From Lachnospiraceae bacterium (GTDB lineage Bacteria > Bacillota > Clostridia > Lachnospirales > Lachnospiraceae): 64,000 nt of DNA. Each line of letters opens with the position of its first letter. Within the stretch, counting starts at the first letter, position 1. Both the position numbers and the translations under genes were made by a program. Below, piece by piece: positions 15,259 to 23,655 of the stretch. Location of the stretch: the NCBI GenBank assembly GCA_021770245.1, contig JAETRI010000004.1, forward strand, positions 57,819 to 121,818, in the 5' to 3' direction. The notes beneath the pieces were generated by a model. That model was given only the letters and a program-made list of their open reading frames with translations, was not told the origin of the DNA and made no database searches.

Positions 15259-17730
15259 ATGGATAAAAATTATCCTGTATTCAATGAGTATCTGCAAGGT
15301 CTCGACAAATTTCCTTTTGAGGCAAAGCAGAAACAAATATTCTGCCATGGAAACATGCAGGTTAAGGAGGGAATCGGCCAGAAAGTCCCTTATGACCCAC
15401 GGACGAAAAAGCTCATTAACGAGTCAAATTACCATGACCCAAATGTCTACGGTACTTTTGATGAGATTGTGAAACTCCTTCACCCGCACATGACGGATTC
15501 GGAATGTTTGTCTGTGGCAACACTTGGAGGAATCTGCGCTATCACTATCGGACAGTGCATTGATGAAAATGGTGAAATGAGCGAGGATTCCAAGTCCATC
15601 ATGGATAAAATGAAATCTTATACGGAGGTTTCAGAGGATGGCGCAGGCATAACAGTCTTTTTCGGGCTTCCTGACGGTTTCCAATTCGATGAGGGCAGGT
15701 ATAATACGAACAACCCGGATATCGGGCTGACTGTTTATATCGAAGGCCACAGGGAAGGCTGCATAAATCTGAGCGGTAAGCCTGTCATGGAATCAGGGAT
15801 TGAGATTCGCGGTGCAGAACTGCAGGAAATTATGGATCGGTATCTGGTCAGGGACACAACGCCAGTTACGATCCAGACTGACGCTGCGGGAACCGCACCG
15901 GCCCCAGCCCATTCCGAACAGGGGAAATCGTGCATGGATGATTTCGAGCTCATGCTTAAGGCCAAATCGTCTAAGAGCGGTGACAAAATCAGGGCACTGA
16001 TGGATGGTGATGCCTCTGCCTATGGCGGAGACATGGCAAAAGCGAGAAGCAGTCTTTTATGCCACCTTGCTTTCTGGAGCAATAAGGATGCGGCACAGAT
16101 GGACAGGATTTTCCGTTCTTCCGGGCTGTTTTCCAATGACTGGGATTCTCCAAGTACGGGAGACCCGAATGTAACTATTGGCGAAGCTGAAATACAGAGC
16201 GCAATCCAGTTTACAACAGCCACCTATTCCCCGAAGAAGAAATCCGGGAGGAGTGCTGGTGAACTCATTGTGCATTCGGGAAATGGTGATGTCACATTAT
16301 CTGATTTCCGGCCTGAATCGTGTGTCAAACGGGATGATATCGGAATATCAAAGCTGTTTGCGGATACATACAAAAAAGAGTGCCGTTATGTCAAGGAGCG
16401 GAAGAAGTGGTTTATTTTTAACGGGAAGGTCTGGGAAGAAAATGACATAGGGGCAATGGAGCTGGCAAAGGAATTTGCCGAAGCGCTGCTACAATATGCG
16501 CACTCGCTCCCGGCCACAAATGAGAAAGAAGAAGCCCTTCGTACAGCATATGTCAATTATACAAGGGGGCTTCAGTCCAGAAAAACCCGGGAAACGCTGC
16601 TTAAGGACGCATCCAGCGTGTATCCGATAAGGATGGACGAATTTGACAAAGACCCTTACACCCTGAACTGCGAAAACTGCACCCTGGATTTACGGAACAT
16701 GAAAGCGCACTGCCATAATGCTGATGATTTATTGACTAAGATGGCGGGCGTGAATTATGATCCGGCGGCCATATGCAGAAGGTGGGAGGAACATATGGAT
16801 CAGGTGACGGCCGGTGATACTGAGCTCATAAAATTTATGCAAAAATCCTTCGGCTACAGCCTGACGGCTGATACGAAGTATGAGTGCTTTTTTATCCTGT
16901 ATGGCCCGACTTCCCGGAATGGGAAAGGCACCACCATGGAAACAATCAATACGCTGCTGGGTAATTACGGAAAAACCTCAATGCCGGAAACGCTGGCCAA
17001 GAAATCATCCCCTAATGGAAGCGGGCCTTCCGAGGATGTCGCCCGGCTGGCAGGTGCCCGGCTTGTAAATTTTTCAGAACCAGAGGGAACGATGGTGTTA
17101 TCAGCTTCACTGGTGAAAACACTGACAGGAAACGATACGGTTGCAGTCCGTTTCCTGCATGAGAACAGTTTTGAATACCGGCCTACATATAAGATTTTCA
17201 TCAACACGAACCATCTCCCAAAGACGAATGACCTTACCGTTTTTCGTTCAGGAAGAGTCAAAGTCCTGCCATTTAACCAGCAGTTCGTTGGCAGGAACCA
17301 GAACCAGCACCTTAAGGAAGAGCTGCGCCAGCCTGAGAACCTTTCAGGTATCCTTAACTGGTGCGTTGAAGGATTAAGGCTCCTTGAGATGGAGGGATTT
17401 GACGAGCCCGATTCAGTCAGGGAAGCAACCTCGGATTATGCGAAAGCATCCGATAAGTTAGGACGGTTTATCGAAGACTGCTTAGAGGAAAATCCCTATG
17501 GTGAAATCCTTACTGATGAAGCCTATACGGTTTACAGTAGTTGGTGCAGGGCAAATGGCCAATTTTCGGAGCAGCGGACATCATTTAATCAGGCGCTTGA
17601 GAGTCATGGCGTAACTGTAAAAAAGAAACGCCCCAGGAACAATTCAGGTAAGAATCCGCTAAGCATGATTCTCGGATATTCATGGCAGGCCGGCAAGGAA
17701 CCAGCCAGCGTTCCGGTTTCAGAAGAATAA
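15259..17730 (+). CDS. P4/D5-type primase-helicase with a degenerate primase domain
   Basis: The 823-residue product has an N-terminal region laid out like NrS-1-type primase-polymerases (VPYDPRTKKLINESNYHDPNVYGTFDE, later IDENGEMSEDSKSIMDKMKSYTEV). The position that normally carries the metal-binding DxDH reads ITIGQC (residues about 95-100), so the primase site seems lost. A linker is followed by the D5_N/SF3 helicase: YGPTSRNGKGT (Walker A, about 549-559), then SEPEG and the arginine-rich NHLPKTNDLTVFRSGRVKVLPF. The C-terminus is a winged-helix-like segment. I use ATG 15259 because AAGGAGG lies 7 bases upstream; the ATG at 15253 is too close. It probably unwinds the element at its origin. 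Confidence 0.88.
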   Translation: MDKNYPVFNEYLQGLDKFPFEAKQKQIFCHGNMQVKEGIGQKVPYDPRTKKLINESNYHDPNVYGTFDEIVKLLHPHMTDSECLSVATLGGICAITIGQCIDENGEMSEDSKSIMDKMKSYTEVSEDGAGITVFFGLPDGFQFDEGRYNTNNPDIGLTVYIEGHREGCINLSGKPVMESGIEIRGAELQEIMDRYLVRDTTPVTIQTDAAGTAPAPAHSEQGKSCMDDFELMLKAKSSKSGDKIRALMDGDASAYGGDMAKARSSLLCHLAFWSNKDAAQMDRIFRSSGLFSNDWDSPSTGDPNVTIGEAEIQSAIQFTTATYSPKKKSGRSAGELIVHSGNGDVTLSDFRPESCVKRDDIGISKLFADTYKKECRYVKERKKWFIFNGKVWEENDIGAMELAKEFAEALLQYAHSLPATNEKEEALRTAYVNYTRGLQSRKTRETLLKDASSVYPIRMDEFDKDPYTLNCENCTLDLRNMKAHCHNADDLLTKMAGVNYDPAAICRRWEEHMDQVTAGDTELIKFMQKSFGYSLTADTKYECFFILYGPTSRNGKGTTMETINTLLGNYGKTSMPETLAKKSSPNGSGPSEDVARLAGARLVNFSEPEGTMVLSASLVKTLTGNDTVAVRFLHENSFEYRPTYKIFINTNHLPKTNDLTVFRSGRVKVLPFNQQFVGRNQNQHLKEELRQPENLSGILNWCVEGLRLLEMEGFDEPDSVREATSDYAKASDKLGRFIEDCLEENPYGEILTDEAYTVYSSWCRANGQFSEQRTSFNQALESHGVTVKKKRPRNNSGKNPLSMILGYSWQAGKEPASVPVSEE

Positions 17731-17749
17731 ATATGGGAGGTGATGAATT

Positions 17750-17836
17750 ATGGTAAGAATCCGCGACGAAACATTAGGAACATTAAAAAATCCAGAAGCA
17801 AATGTGCCACAGCCGACCAAAGCAACAGGCGCATAG
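17750..17836 (+). CDS. Possible 28-residue peptide
   Basis: ATG at 17750, preceded by GGGAGGTGA with good spacing, opens 28 codons (MVRIRDETLG to QPTKATGA) and stops at 17836. It lies 19 bases behind the primase-helicase gene in the same direction and 115 bases before the next gene. I know no homologue. The ribosome binding site is the main support. Confidence 0.4.
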   Translation: MVRIRDETLGTLKNPEANVPQPTKATGA

Positions 17837-17951
17837 TGTTCTGGATCATAATTAACTGTGCTTATTATAAGCCAGAGTAATACGCTTTGTCAATAAGTGG
17901 GCCAACCGTAAACAGTTGGCTCGCATAACCAGAAAAAAGGAGAATTATATT

Positions 17952-18740
17952 ATGAATACTACTGATACTACATCCATGAATCATGGAAAAACTGATACTG
18001 ATAACCTTGAATATGTGTCTGCGAAAGAATGCAGGCTTCTCAAAGGGACTCTTCATTATGAGGAAAAGGAAAACAGGATTTTGTTTGCAGACGGCGATGG
18101 AGGGAAAAAAATCCTTTTCCCGGGAACCCTTCTTACCGTCTCTGTCAACGGGAATCCATATCCTGCCTGCCTTGACTTGGCACAATCTGGCAGCGGCTCT
18201 TTAGAATATACCCTTGCGGGGCTGAATCTTTGGAATGAGGAAATGAACGGTTTAACAGCATATATGCCGCTTTATTTACATGCGTATCCCGGGCATGAAA
18301 ATATATCCGAATCTGCTTCCTTAAGCGGCAATCATCACGGGAACTTTTACAGGTTTTCTCATATGACAGTAGACACGGCAGCACGGTTAGATTTGGCCCA
18401 GACCATCTTAAGGTATATACCGAGTGATATATTTGCGCAGATAACCGCTGCCCATTTCCAATATCTGCTTCAGGGAGTTAAGGTGGACAGAACCCTCTGG
18501 TCGCTGATTAAGGAAGTCAATTCCGACTGTGACTTACTGCATAAAAGATTCACTCAAAATGAGATTGACTCTGTAACCTATAAAACACAGGTGACTGAAT
18601 ATCTGGACAAAATACAGGATTATTTGATAGCGCAAAATCCGTCCAGGTTTTCTCCCGGTGCAGGTCAAAAGAAAACTGGTGAGGATGTGGCAGACGAAAC
18701 AAAACCCAAGGGAATTAGATACTATATGGATAAGGAATAG
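17952..18740 (+). CDS. Protein of unknown function between helicase and excisionase genes
   Basis: A 262-residue soluble protein beginning [12 protein letters not shown], with AAAAGGAG upstream of the ATG at 17952. A first region (to about residue 85) reads as beta-strand-rich ([28 protein letters not shown]). The second half is helical ([28 protein letters not shown]), with an acidic/charged tail. It recalls unknown proteins that accompany Xis/Int modules in Clostridial elements. No motif indicates activity. It ends 22 bases before the xis gene. Confidence 0.75.
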   Translation: MNTTDTTSMNHGKTDTDNLEYVSAKECRLLKGTLHYEEKENRILFADGDGGKKILFPGTLLTVSVNGNPYPACLDLAQSGSGSLEYTLAGLNLWNEEMNGLTAYMPLYLHAYPGHENISESASLSGNHHGNFYRFSHMTVDTAARLDLAQTILRYIPSDIFAQITAAHFQYLLQGVKVDRTLWSLIKEVNSDCDLLHKRFTQNEIDSVTYKTQVTEYLDKIQDYLIAQNPSRFSPGAGQKKTGEDVADETKPKGIRYYMDKE

Positions 18741-18762
18741 ATGTTATGAGGAGGATTATATT

Positions 18763-18969
18763 ATGAAATATGCGACTACTGTATCTATCGGCGAAAAATA
18801 TACGCTTACTATCAAAGAGGCATCCAGGTACTTCGGCATCGGAGAGAACAAGCTTAGACGGTTAGCCGCCGAAAAGCCTACGGCAAATTGGGTAATTCTT
18901 AACGGAAATCGGATTCTGATTAAGCGCAAACAGCTTGAAAAAATCCTTGATTCCCAGGACCAAATTTAA
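18763..18969 (+). CDS. xis: Excisionase, Tn916 Xis family
   Basis: The 68-residue product follows Tn916 Xis closely: [20 protein letters not shown], then [17 protein letters not shown], then [13 protein letters not shown]. This is a winged-helix DNA-binding protein that binds near the element ends and directs Int toward excision. GAGGAGG lies 8 bases before the ATG. It precedes int by 117 bases, as in Tn916. Confidence 0.93.
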   Translation: MKYATTVSIGEKYTLTIKEASRYFGIGENKLRRLAAEKPTANWVILNGNRILIKRKQLEKILDSQDQI

Positions 18970-19012
18970 CATATTTTAACGTAATTAAAAACAATATATT
19001 ATCAAAATATGG

Positions 19013-19041
19013 TTGACAAAGAGCCTGGAATATGGTATAAT
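19013..19041 (+). promoter_or_regulatory. Consensus promoter of int
   Basis: TTGACA (19013-19018), 17 bases, TATAAT (19036-19041): a perfect sigma-A consensus placed 46 bases before the int start. Integrase can thus be expressed independently of the upstream operon. Confidence 0.85.
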
Positions 19042-19086
19042 ATAAATAAGCATATCTGGGCTCTTTTCAATCAGAAAGGAGCCAAT

Positions 19087-20277
19087 ATGTCAGAGAAACG
19101 ACGAGATAATAAAAACAGAATATTGCAGACAGGAGAAAGCCAGAGAAGCGACGGCCGGTACTGCTACAAATATACTGACAACTGCGGGAAGCCACAGTTT
19201 ATTTATAGTTGGAGGCTGTTGCCTTCTGACCGTGTGCCAAAAGGTAAGCGTGACGATATTTCATTGCGTGAAAAGGAAAAAGAAATCCGCCGCGATCTTG
19301 AAGATGGAATTGATGCGTCAGGCAGAAAAATGACGGTGTGCGAATTATACGAAAAATTTATCCGTACCCACGGCAACGTTAAGGACAGCTCCGTAGAGGG
19401 GCGTGAAAGGCTCATGAAGCGCTTAAAGGATGATAAGCTGGGGAATGCCCCTATAAGCGCCGTAAAGCCATCAGACGCCAAGGAATGGGCTATCAGGCAG
19501 AGAAATAAGGGACTGGCGTTTATTACCATAAATAACGATAAGAGAAGCCTCTCTGCCTCCTTTTATATGGCTGTACAGGATGATTTAATCCGTAAAAATC
19601 CATTTGATTTCAAGCTTGATTCCGTAATTGAAGATACTACGGAATCCAAAGTACCTCTGTCCCCGGAGCAGGCGAAAAGTCTTTTGGATTTCATGCAGGG
19701 CGATAAGGTTTACAAAAAGCATTATAATGAGTTTGTTATTCTTCTGGGCACAGGATTGAGGATTTCGGAATTGTGTGGTCTGACTGTGAAAGACGTTGAT
19801 ATGGATAACCGTAAGATTATCGTAGACCACCAGCTTTTGAAACGCTCCGGGAAGGGCTTTTACATCGAGACGCCGAAAACAGAAAGCGGCGTGCGCGAGA
19901 TACCAATGAGCCCGAATGTGTATGAAGCATTTCAGCATGTGCTGGAAAAGCACAGGGATACAGGGGCCGTGATTGACGGGTATCATAATTTCCTGTTCTG
20001 CACAGGGAGTGGATGCCCGAAAACAGTGTTCAATTTTGAGAATGTATTTCGTAGGCTTGCTGTAAAGTATAATGGATGCCACGAACAACCACTGCCGAAG
20101 ATTTTCACGCCTCATGTGCTTAGGCACACGTTCTGCACGAACATGGCTAACGCCGGAATGAATCCTAAGGCCTTACAATATATCATGGGACACAAGAATA
20201 TTACCATGACGCTAAACTACTACGCACACGCTACATACAACTCTGCAAAAGAAGAAATGGAGCGGCTGACGGCCTGA
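19087..20277 (+). CDS. int: Tyrosine recombinase, Tn916 Int family
   Basis: A 396-residue integrase with the Tn916 Int layout: an N-terminal arm-binding domain (to about 75), a core-binding domain, and a catalytic domain with Arg225 (GTGLRISEL), Lys264 (PKTESG), His343 and Arg346 (HVLRH), His369 (MGH) and nucleophile Tyr379 (NYYAH). All catalytic residues are present, so it should be active. AGAAAGGAG precedes the ATG at 19087; longer open-frame starts lie inside the promoter. It is the last gene of the element, next to arm-type repeats at 20288-20313. Confidence 0.95.
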   Translation: MSEKRRDNKNRILQTGESQRSDGRYCYKYTDNCGKPQFIYSWRLLPSDRVPKGKRDDISLREKEKEIRRDLEDGIDASGRKMTVCELYEKFIRTHGNVKDSSVEGRERLMKRLKDDKLGNAPISAVKPSDAKEWAIRQRNKGLAFITINNDKRSLSASFYMAVQDDLIRKNPFDFKLDSVIEDTTESKVPLSPEQAKSLLDFMQGDKVYKKHYNEFVILLGTGLRISELCGLTVKDVDMDNRKIIVDHQLLKRSGKGFYIETPKTESGVREIPMSPNVYEAFQHVLEKHRDTGAVIDGYHNFLFCTGSGCPKTVFNFENVFRRLAVKYNGCHEQPLPKIFTPHVLRHTFCTNMANAGMNPKALQYIMGHKNITMTLNYYAHATYNSAKEEMERLTA

Positions 20278-20287
20278 TTTATGGGAG

Positions 20288-20445
20288 AATTTACTACTAC
20301 TTTTACTACTTTTGGAAGCAAAAAGATGTGATGAAAAGTGACGAAAAGTGAAGTTATGTATTAAGTCCAGACAGCGGAAAAGCCCATAAATACTGGCAAT
20401 TCCGCTATTGGCGTGGCTTCCGGGACAGGTGCAAAAAAACTATAT
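20288..20445. other. Right end of the integrated element with arm-type repeats
   Basis: On the minus strand AGTAGTAAATT (20288-20298), next to a second AGTAGTAAAA (20301-20313), matches the DR2 arm site bound by the Int N-terminus in Tn916. Repeats gatgaaaagtg/gacgaaaagtg follow (20329-20350), then a 7-bp inverted pair AGCGGAA/TTCCGCT (near 20374-20405) enclosing the motif cataaatactggc also seen at 10549 and 10722. The junction with host DNA probably lies in the A-run/T-run around 20426-20445 (aaaaaaactatatacatttt), a typical Tn916-family target. The exact base cannot be fixed. Confidence 0.6.
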
Positions 20446-20450
20446 ACATT

Positions 20451-22805
20451 TTAGCAAATTGTTTCAGGGTTGTTATCCAAATCACTGTAAATAAATGCCA
20501 GTCCGCCCTTTGTAACGCAGATCATCTTATACTCTCTGTCCTTTTTATAAATGGATGACGGGATTTCTACAGTAACCTGTATTTCCTCGTCCATGCGGTA
20601 GGCAGCATTGGAAAGCGGATAAATGTTATAAGTCCTGCCAATCGTATAATCCCCAAGGACTGCCTCAAAAGACTTAAAACATCCAGGTCCCTGCATCGCA
20701 TTCTTTATATCAACCTGATAGGCGCTATCCTTTGACTGCGTGTAGTGGATTACTTCTTTTCCCATGCAGGCATACCGCTTTGCCTCATCAGGAGTCGTAG
20801 GTCTCCATGTTTTCACAACTGCTTTTATGCCGGAATCCGTGGCAGATGAGGCCATAGCTGCGCTGCTGCTGCCAGGATCTGCATGACTGCCGGGCTTGTC
20901 ATCAGATCCGCTATCTGAATTATCGCCGGAATCGCCGCCTTCATCCGGATTTGCAGGCGTGAAATCTCCCGGATCATCCGGGTCGGCAGCGAATGGATCA
21001 TCAAAGGGAACATCGTATTTTATATTTGCCATCGGCATTGCATTGAGTATATACTGCCCGCCGATACTCTTCCAGGTCGTTTCGCTGCCGCCAAAAGAAA
21101 TCGTGCCTCCACGCTGTATATATGTACCGGTAAAGGGATTCATCCCAATCTCGGAAACATTCGCCGGAATATAGATTTCCGCTAACAATGTACAGGACTG
21201 GAACATATTACTACTGATTGCCTCCAGGCCTTGCGGCAAGGTAACATTTTGTAACCACTGGCACTGTGCAAAAGCGCTATCGCCAATTTTCACGGCGCCT
21301 GTGCCCGGCTTAAACCTGATCTGAACGACTTGCCCGCAGCTTGTAAACGCACCTGCCCCGACAGACGTAATGCTTGCCGGAAAGTCAAGATACCTGAGCG
21401 CCGTACAGGCCCGGAAAGTTTCGTCACCGATCGATTCAACCCCTTCGGAGATAGACGCTGAAGCCAGATTCTCGCAGCCCCGAAAAGCATTATCTTTCAC
21501 GCTGGCCGTTGTCTTCGGGATAGTTACCGCCACCAGCTTTGAATTTTGGAAAGCCCCGGTCCCGATACTTGTGACACCGTCAGGGATATATGCTGTCAGG
21601 GCCTTACTTTCATAAAATGCATAGTCCCCGATGCTTGTGACGCCATGTTCAATAATAATGGTATTAATATTGTCAATATATCCCTTCCATGACGGGCCTT
21701 CGTTTTGTGTATAATTCGGCATGTCGCCTGTACCGGAGATGGTTAATACTCCGGCATTCGTCAGCGTCCAGCTAAGCGGGCCCTCAGTGCCTTCGTGAGC
21801 CGTGCCGTCGGCATTATCATCTTCAGTATAACCGTCCGGATAACGAGTGACAAGAAAATCCGCCGCCATAATGTCCTCTGCGCTAACCGCCCGCCCCCAA
21901 TGTACCGACTTATTATAATTTGCCTCTGCAACCGTCACACCGCCGGCGCTGACCTGCAGCACAATGACAAAATGGCTATTATTATTTACCCGCAGGATAT
22001 CGCCTACCTTAATGTCTTCAAAGCTGAATCCGCCTCTGTCAATGGTTCTGGAAGGCAGACTGCCAAAAGCCTCATCACTTAAGATAAAGGCAAAAGCCGC
22101 ACAGCCGACGCCCAAACTGGCGCCTTTGACAGAGCCTCCCTGGAATCGGTAGTATTCTCCCCATTTACCCGTGCTTCCGTAAGGATCAAAATTGGTCCAA
22201 GTCATCCCCTCAGGATATTTATCCTGTAAATTCACCATAGCTGCATAAGCTTCCTGGTAGGTTGGACAGGCTCCCGTAGCTCTCGCCATCCGAAAAGGCC
22301 GGTTCTCCGCTTCTTTTGAACCATCGTTTGTAAAGAAGGGCTCCCTGTCCGACCAAACGCCGGCCGGTATGGTAAGCTCCTCGTTTTCCTCTTTGCCTTC
22401 TTGTACCTGCGTTTCCCTGATTACTTCAATCTCCTCAGCCTGATCAGTTCCCTCCCTGTCATCCGTTTCCGCTGCCTGACCGCTTTCCTCCCTTTCATCC
22501 GTTCCCGCTGCCTGACCGCTTTCCTCTCTCTCGTCTGTTTCCGCTGCCTGACCGCTTCCCTCACTGTCATCCGTTTCCGCTGCCTGATTGCTTCCCTCAC
22601 TGTCATCCGTTTCCGCTGCCTGGCCGCTTCCCTCTCTCTCGTCTGTTTCCGATGCCTGATCAGTTTCATGGGTCTCTTCCATCAGCTCAGACGCACTATC
22701 CCCAGAAAACTCCTGGGATCCGGCGGCAGCTGCTGTCACGCCGGAAAACAACAGTGCGGCGATAACCGCCATCAAAATGACCTTCCTATGCTTAATACGC
22801 TGCAT
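20451..22805 (-). CDS. Secreted BspA-type leucine-rich protein with CHAP/NlpC-like domain
   Basis: The 784-residue protein has a signal peptide (to about residue 29) and an acidic 12-residue repeat tract (49-125). At about 175-325 is a domain resembling CHAP/NlpC amidases, with Cys in LGVGCAAFAF and His in NNNSHFVIVL as likely catalytic residues. BspA-type LRR_5 repeats follow at about 345-590 (SIGDYAFYES, SIGTGAFQNS, SVGAGAFTSC), then a Ser/Asp/Gly linker and a beta-rich C-terminal domain. Such proteins act at the cell surface; wall hydrolysis plus host or matrix binding is a reasonable inference. The gene ends within 10-25 bases of the mobile-element junction, so its extreme C-terminus (NPETIC) may have been altered by insertion. 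Confidence 0.88.
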   Translation of the reverse strand: MQRIKHRKVILMAVIAALLFSGVTAAAAGSQEFSGDSASELMEETHETDQASETDEREGSGQAAETDDSEGSNQAAETDDSEGSGQAAETDEREESGQAAGTDEREESGQAAETDDREGTDQAEEIEVIRETQVQEGKEENEELTIPAGVWSDREPFFTNDGSKEAENRPFRMARATGACPTYQEAYAAMVNLQDKYPEGMTWTNFDPYGSTGKWGEYYRFQGGSVKGASLGVGCAAFAFILSDEAFGSLPSRTIDRGGFSFEDIKVGDILRVNNNSHFVIVLQVSAGGVTVAEANYNKSVHWGRAVSAEDIMAADFLVTRYPDGYTEDDNADGTAHEGTEGPLSWTLTNAGVLTISGTGDMPNYTQNEGPSWKGYIDNINTIIIEHGVTSIGDYAFYESKALTAYIPDGVTSIGTGAFQNSKLVAVTIPKTTASVKDNAFRGCENLASASISEGVESIGDETFRACTALRYLDFPASITSVGAGAFTSCGQVVQIRFKPGTGAVKIGDSAFAQCQWLQNVTLPQGLEAISSNMFQSCTLLAEIYIPANVSEIGMNPFTGTYIQRGGTISFGGSETTWKSIGGQYILNAMPMANIKYDVPFDDPFAADPDDPGDFTPANPDEGGDSGDNSDSGSDDKPGSHADPGSSSAAMASSATDSGIKAVVKTWRPTTPDEAKRYACMGKEVIHYTQSKDSAYQVDIKNAMQGPGCFKSFEAVLGDYTIGRTYNIYPLSNAAYRMDEEIQVTVEIPSSIYKKDREYKMICVTKGGLAFIYSDLDNNPETIC
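22431..22661. repeat. Tandem 36-bp coding repeats in the BspA-type gene
   Basis: About six 36-bp units encode the 12-residue acidic repeat GQAAETDDSEGS and variants (D-E-R-E, D-D-R-E). It looks like an expandable spacer between the signal peptide and the enzymatic domain. Confidence 0.8.
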
Positions 22806-22844
22806 AATATCCCCCTCTCTTTACAAGAATGGTTTTAGCAAGGA

Positions 22845-23585
22845 TCACATCCTCTCCTGAATCTTTTCCACATATGTTTTCATGATCTTTGCGATTTCCT
22901 CAATCCTCTCCCCGGAAAAGCGCAGCGACGGGCCGCTCACGCTGATCGCCGCCTCCACCTCTCCCTTTCGGTTAAAAATCGGCATGCCCACACATTTCAC
23001 GCCGAATTCATGCTCCATATGATCGACGGAGTATCCCCGCTCCCTTGTCCTGCGCAGCTCCTCCCTGAGCGTATCCCTGTCCGTAATCGTATGCTCCGTG
23101 TATGCGGTTAACTTTCTTCCTATGTATTCTTCCCTCACCGCCTCCGGCAGGAAAGCCAGAACCGCCTTGCCGATTCCCGTACAGTACATCCGCGCCCGTT
23201 CGCCCAGGATCACCCGCATGAGGTTAAAGGATTCCACGGGATACATCGCCTCCAGATAGATCACCTCGTCCTCGTGGGGTACGGCCAGATAGACCATCTC
23301 CCCCGTCCGGTCCGCGATTTCCTGCATGAACGGCATCACGATCTTACGCACGTTAAACCGGTCTCCCACGGACTGGCACAGCGCGAAGATCCCAACGCCC
23401 AGCTGGTATTTTCCCGTCTCCTCATCCTGTTCCAGATAATTTACCTCCTTGAAGGTGGAAAGGATATTATGGACGTTGCTCTTGTTCAAATCCAGCATTT
23501 CGCTGATCTCCGTCACTCCCAGCTTCGGCTTTATGATAAAGCAGTTCAGGATTTCCAGAGCCTTCTGCAGACTTTTTACCTTCAT
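22845..23585 (-). CDS. IclR-family transcriptional regulator
   Basis: The 246-residue product has an N-terminal winged HTH (VKSLQKALEILNCF to LDLNKSNVHNILSTF) and a C-terminal effector domain (GERARMYCTGIGKAVLAFLPE, GYSVDHMEHEFGVKCVGMPIFN, AAISVSGPSLRF) typical of IclR. Such proteins usually repress or activate a neighbouring catabolic gene in response to a small molecule. No catabolic operon is adjacent, so the target is unclear. I chose the ATG at 23585, where the family start motif is; the frame extends further upstream. It lies 40 bases left of the bspA-like gene start and is co-directional with it. Confidence 0.9.
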   Translation of the reverse strand: MKVKSLQKALEILNCFIIKPKLGVTEISEMLDLNKSNVHNILSTFKEVNYLEQDEETGKYQLGVGIFALCQSVGDRFNVRKIVMPFMQEIADRTGEMVYLAVPHEDEVIYLEAMYPVESFNLMRVILGERARMYCTGIGKAVLAFLPEAVREEYIGRKLTAYTEHTITDRDTLREELRRTRERGYSVDHMEHEFGVKCVGMPIFNRKGEVEAAISVSGPSLRFSGERIEEIAKIMKTYVEKIQERM

Positions 23586-23655
23586 AACGCTACCCCTGCA
23601 TATCGCAAGCAAAGCTTACGATACTGCCTCCAATCAAAAGTTTCGTTCCTTCCCC

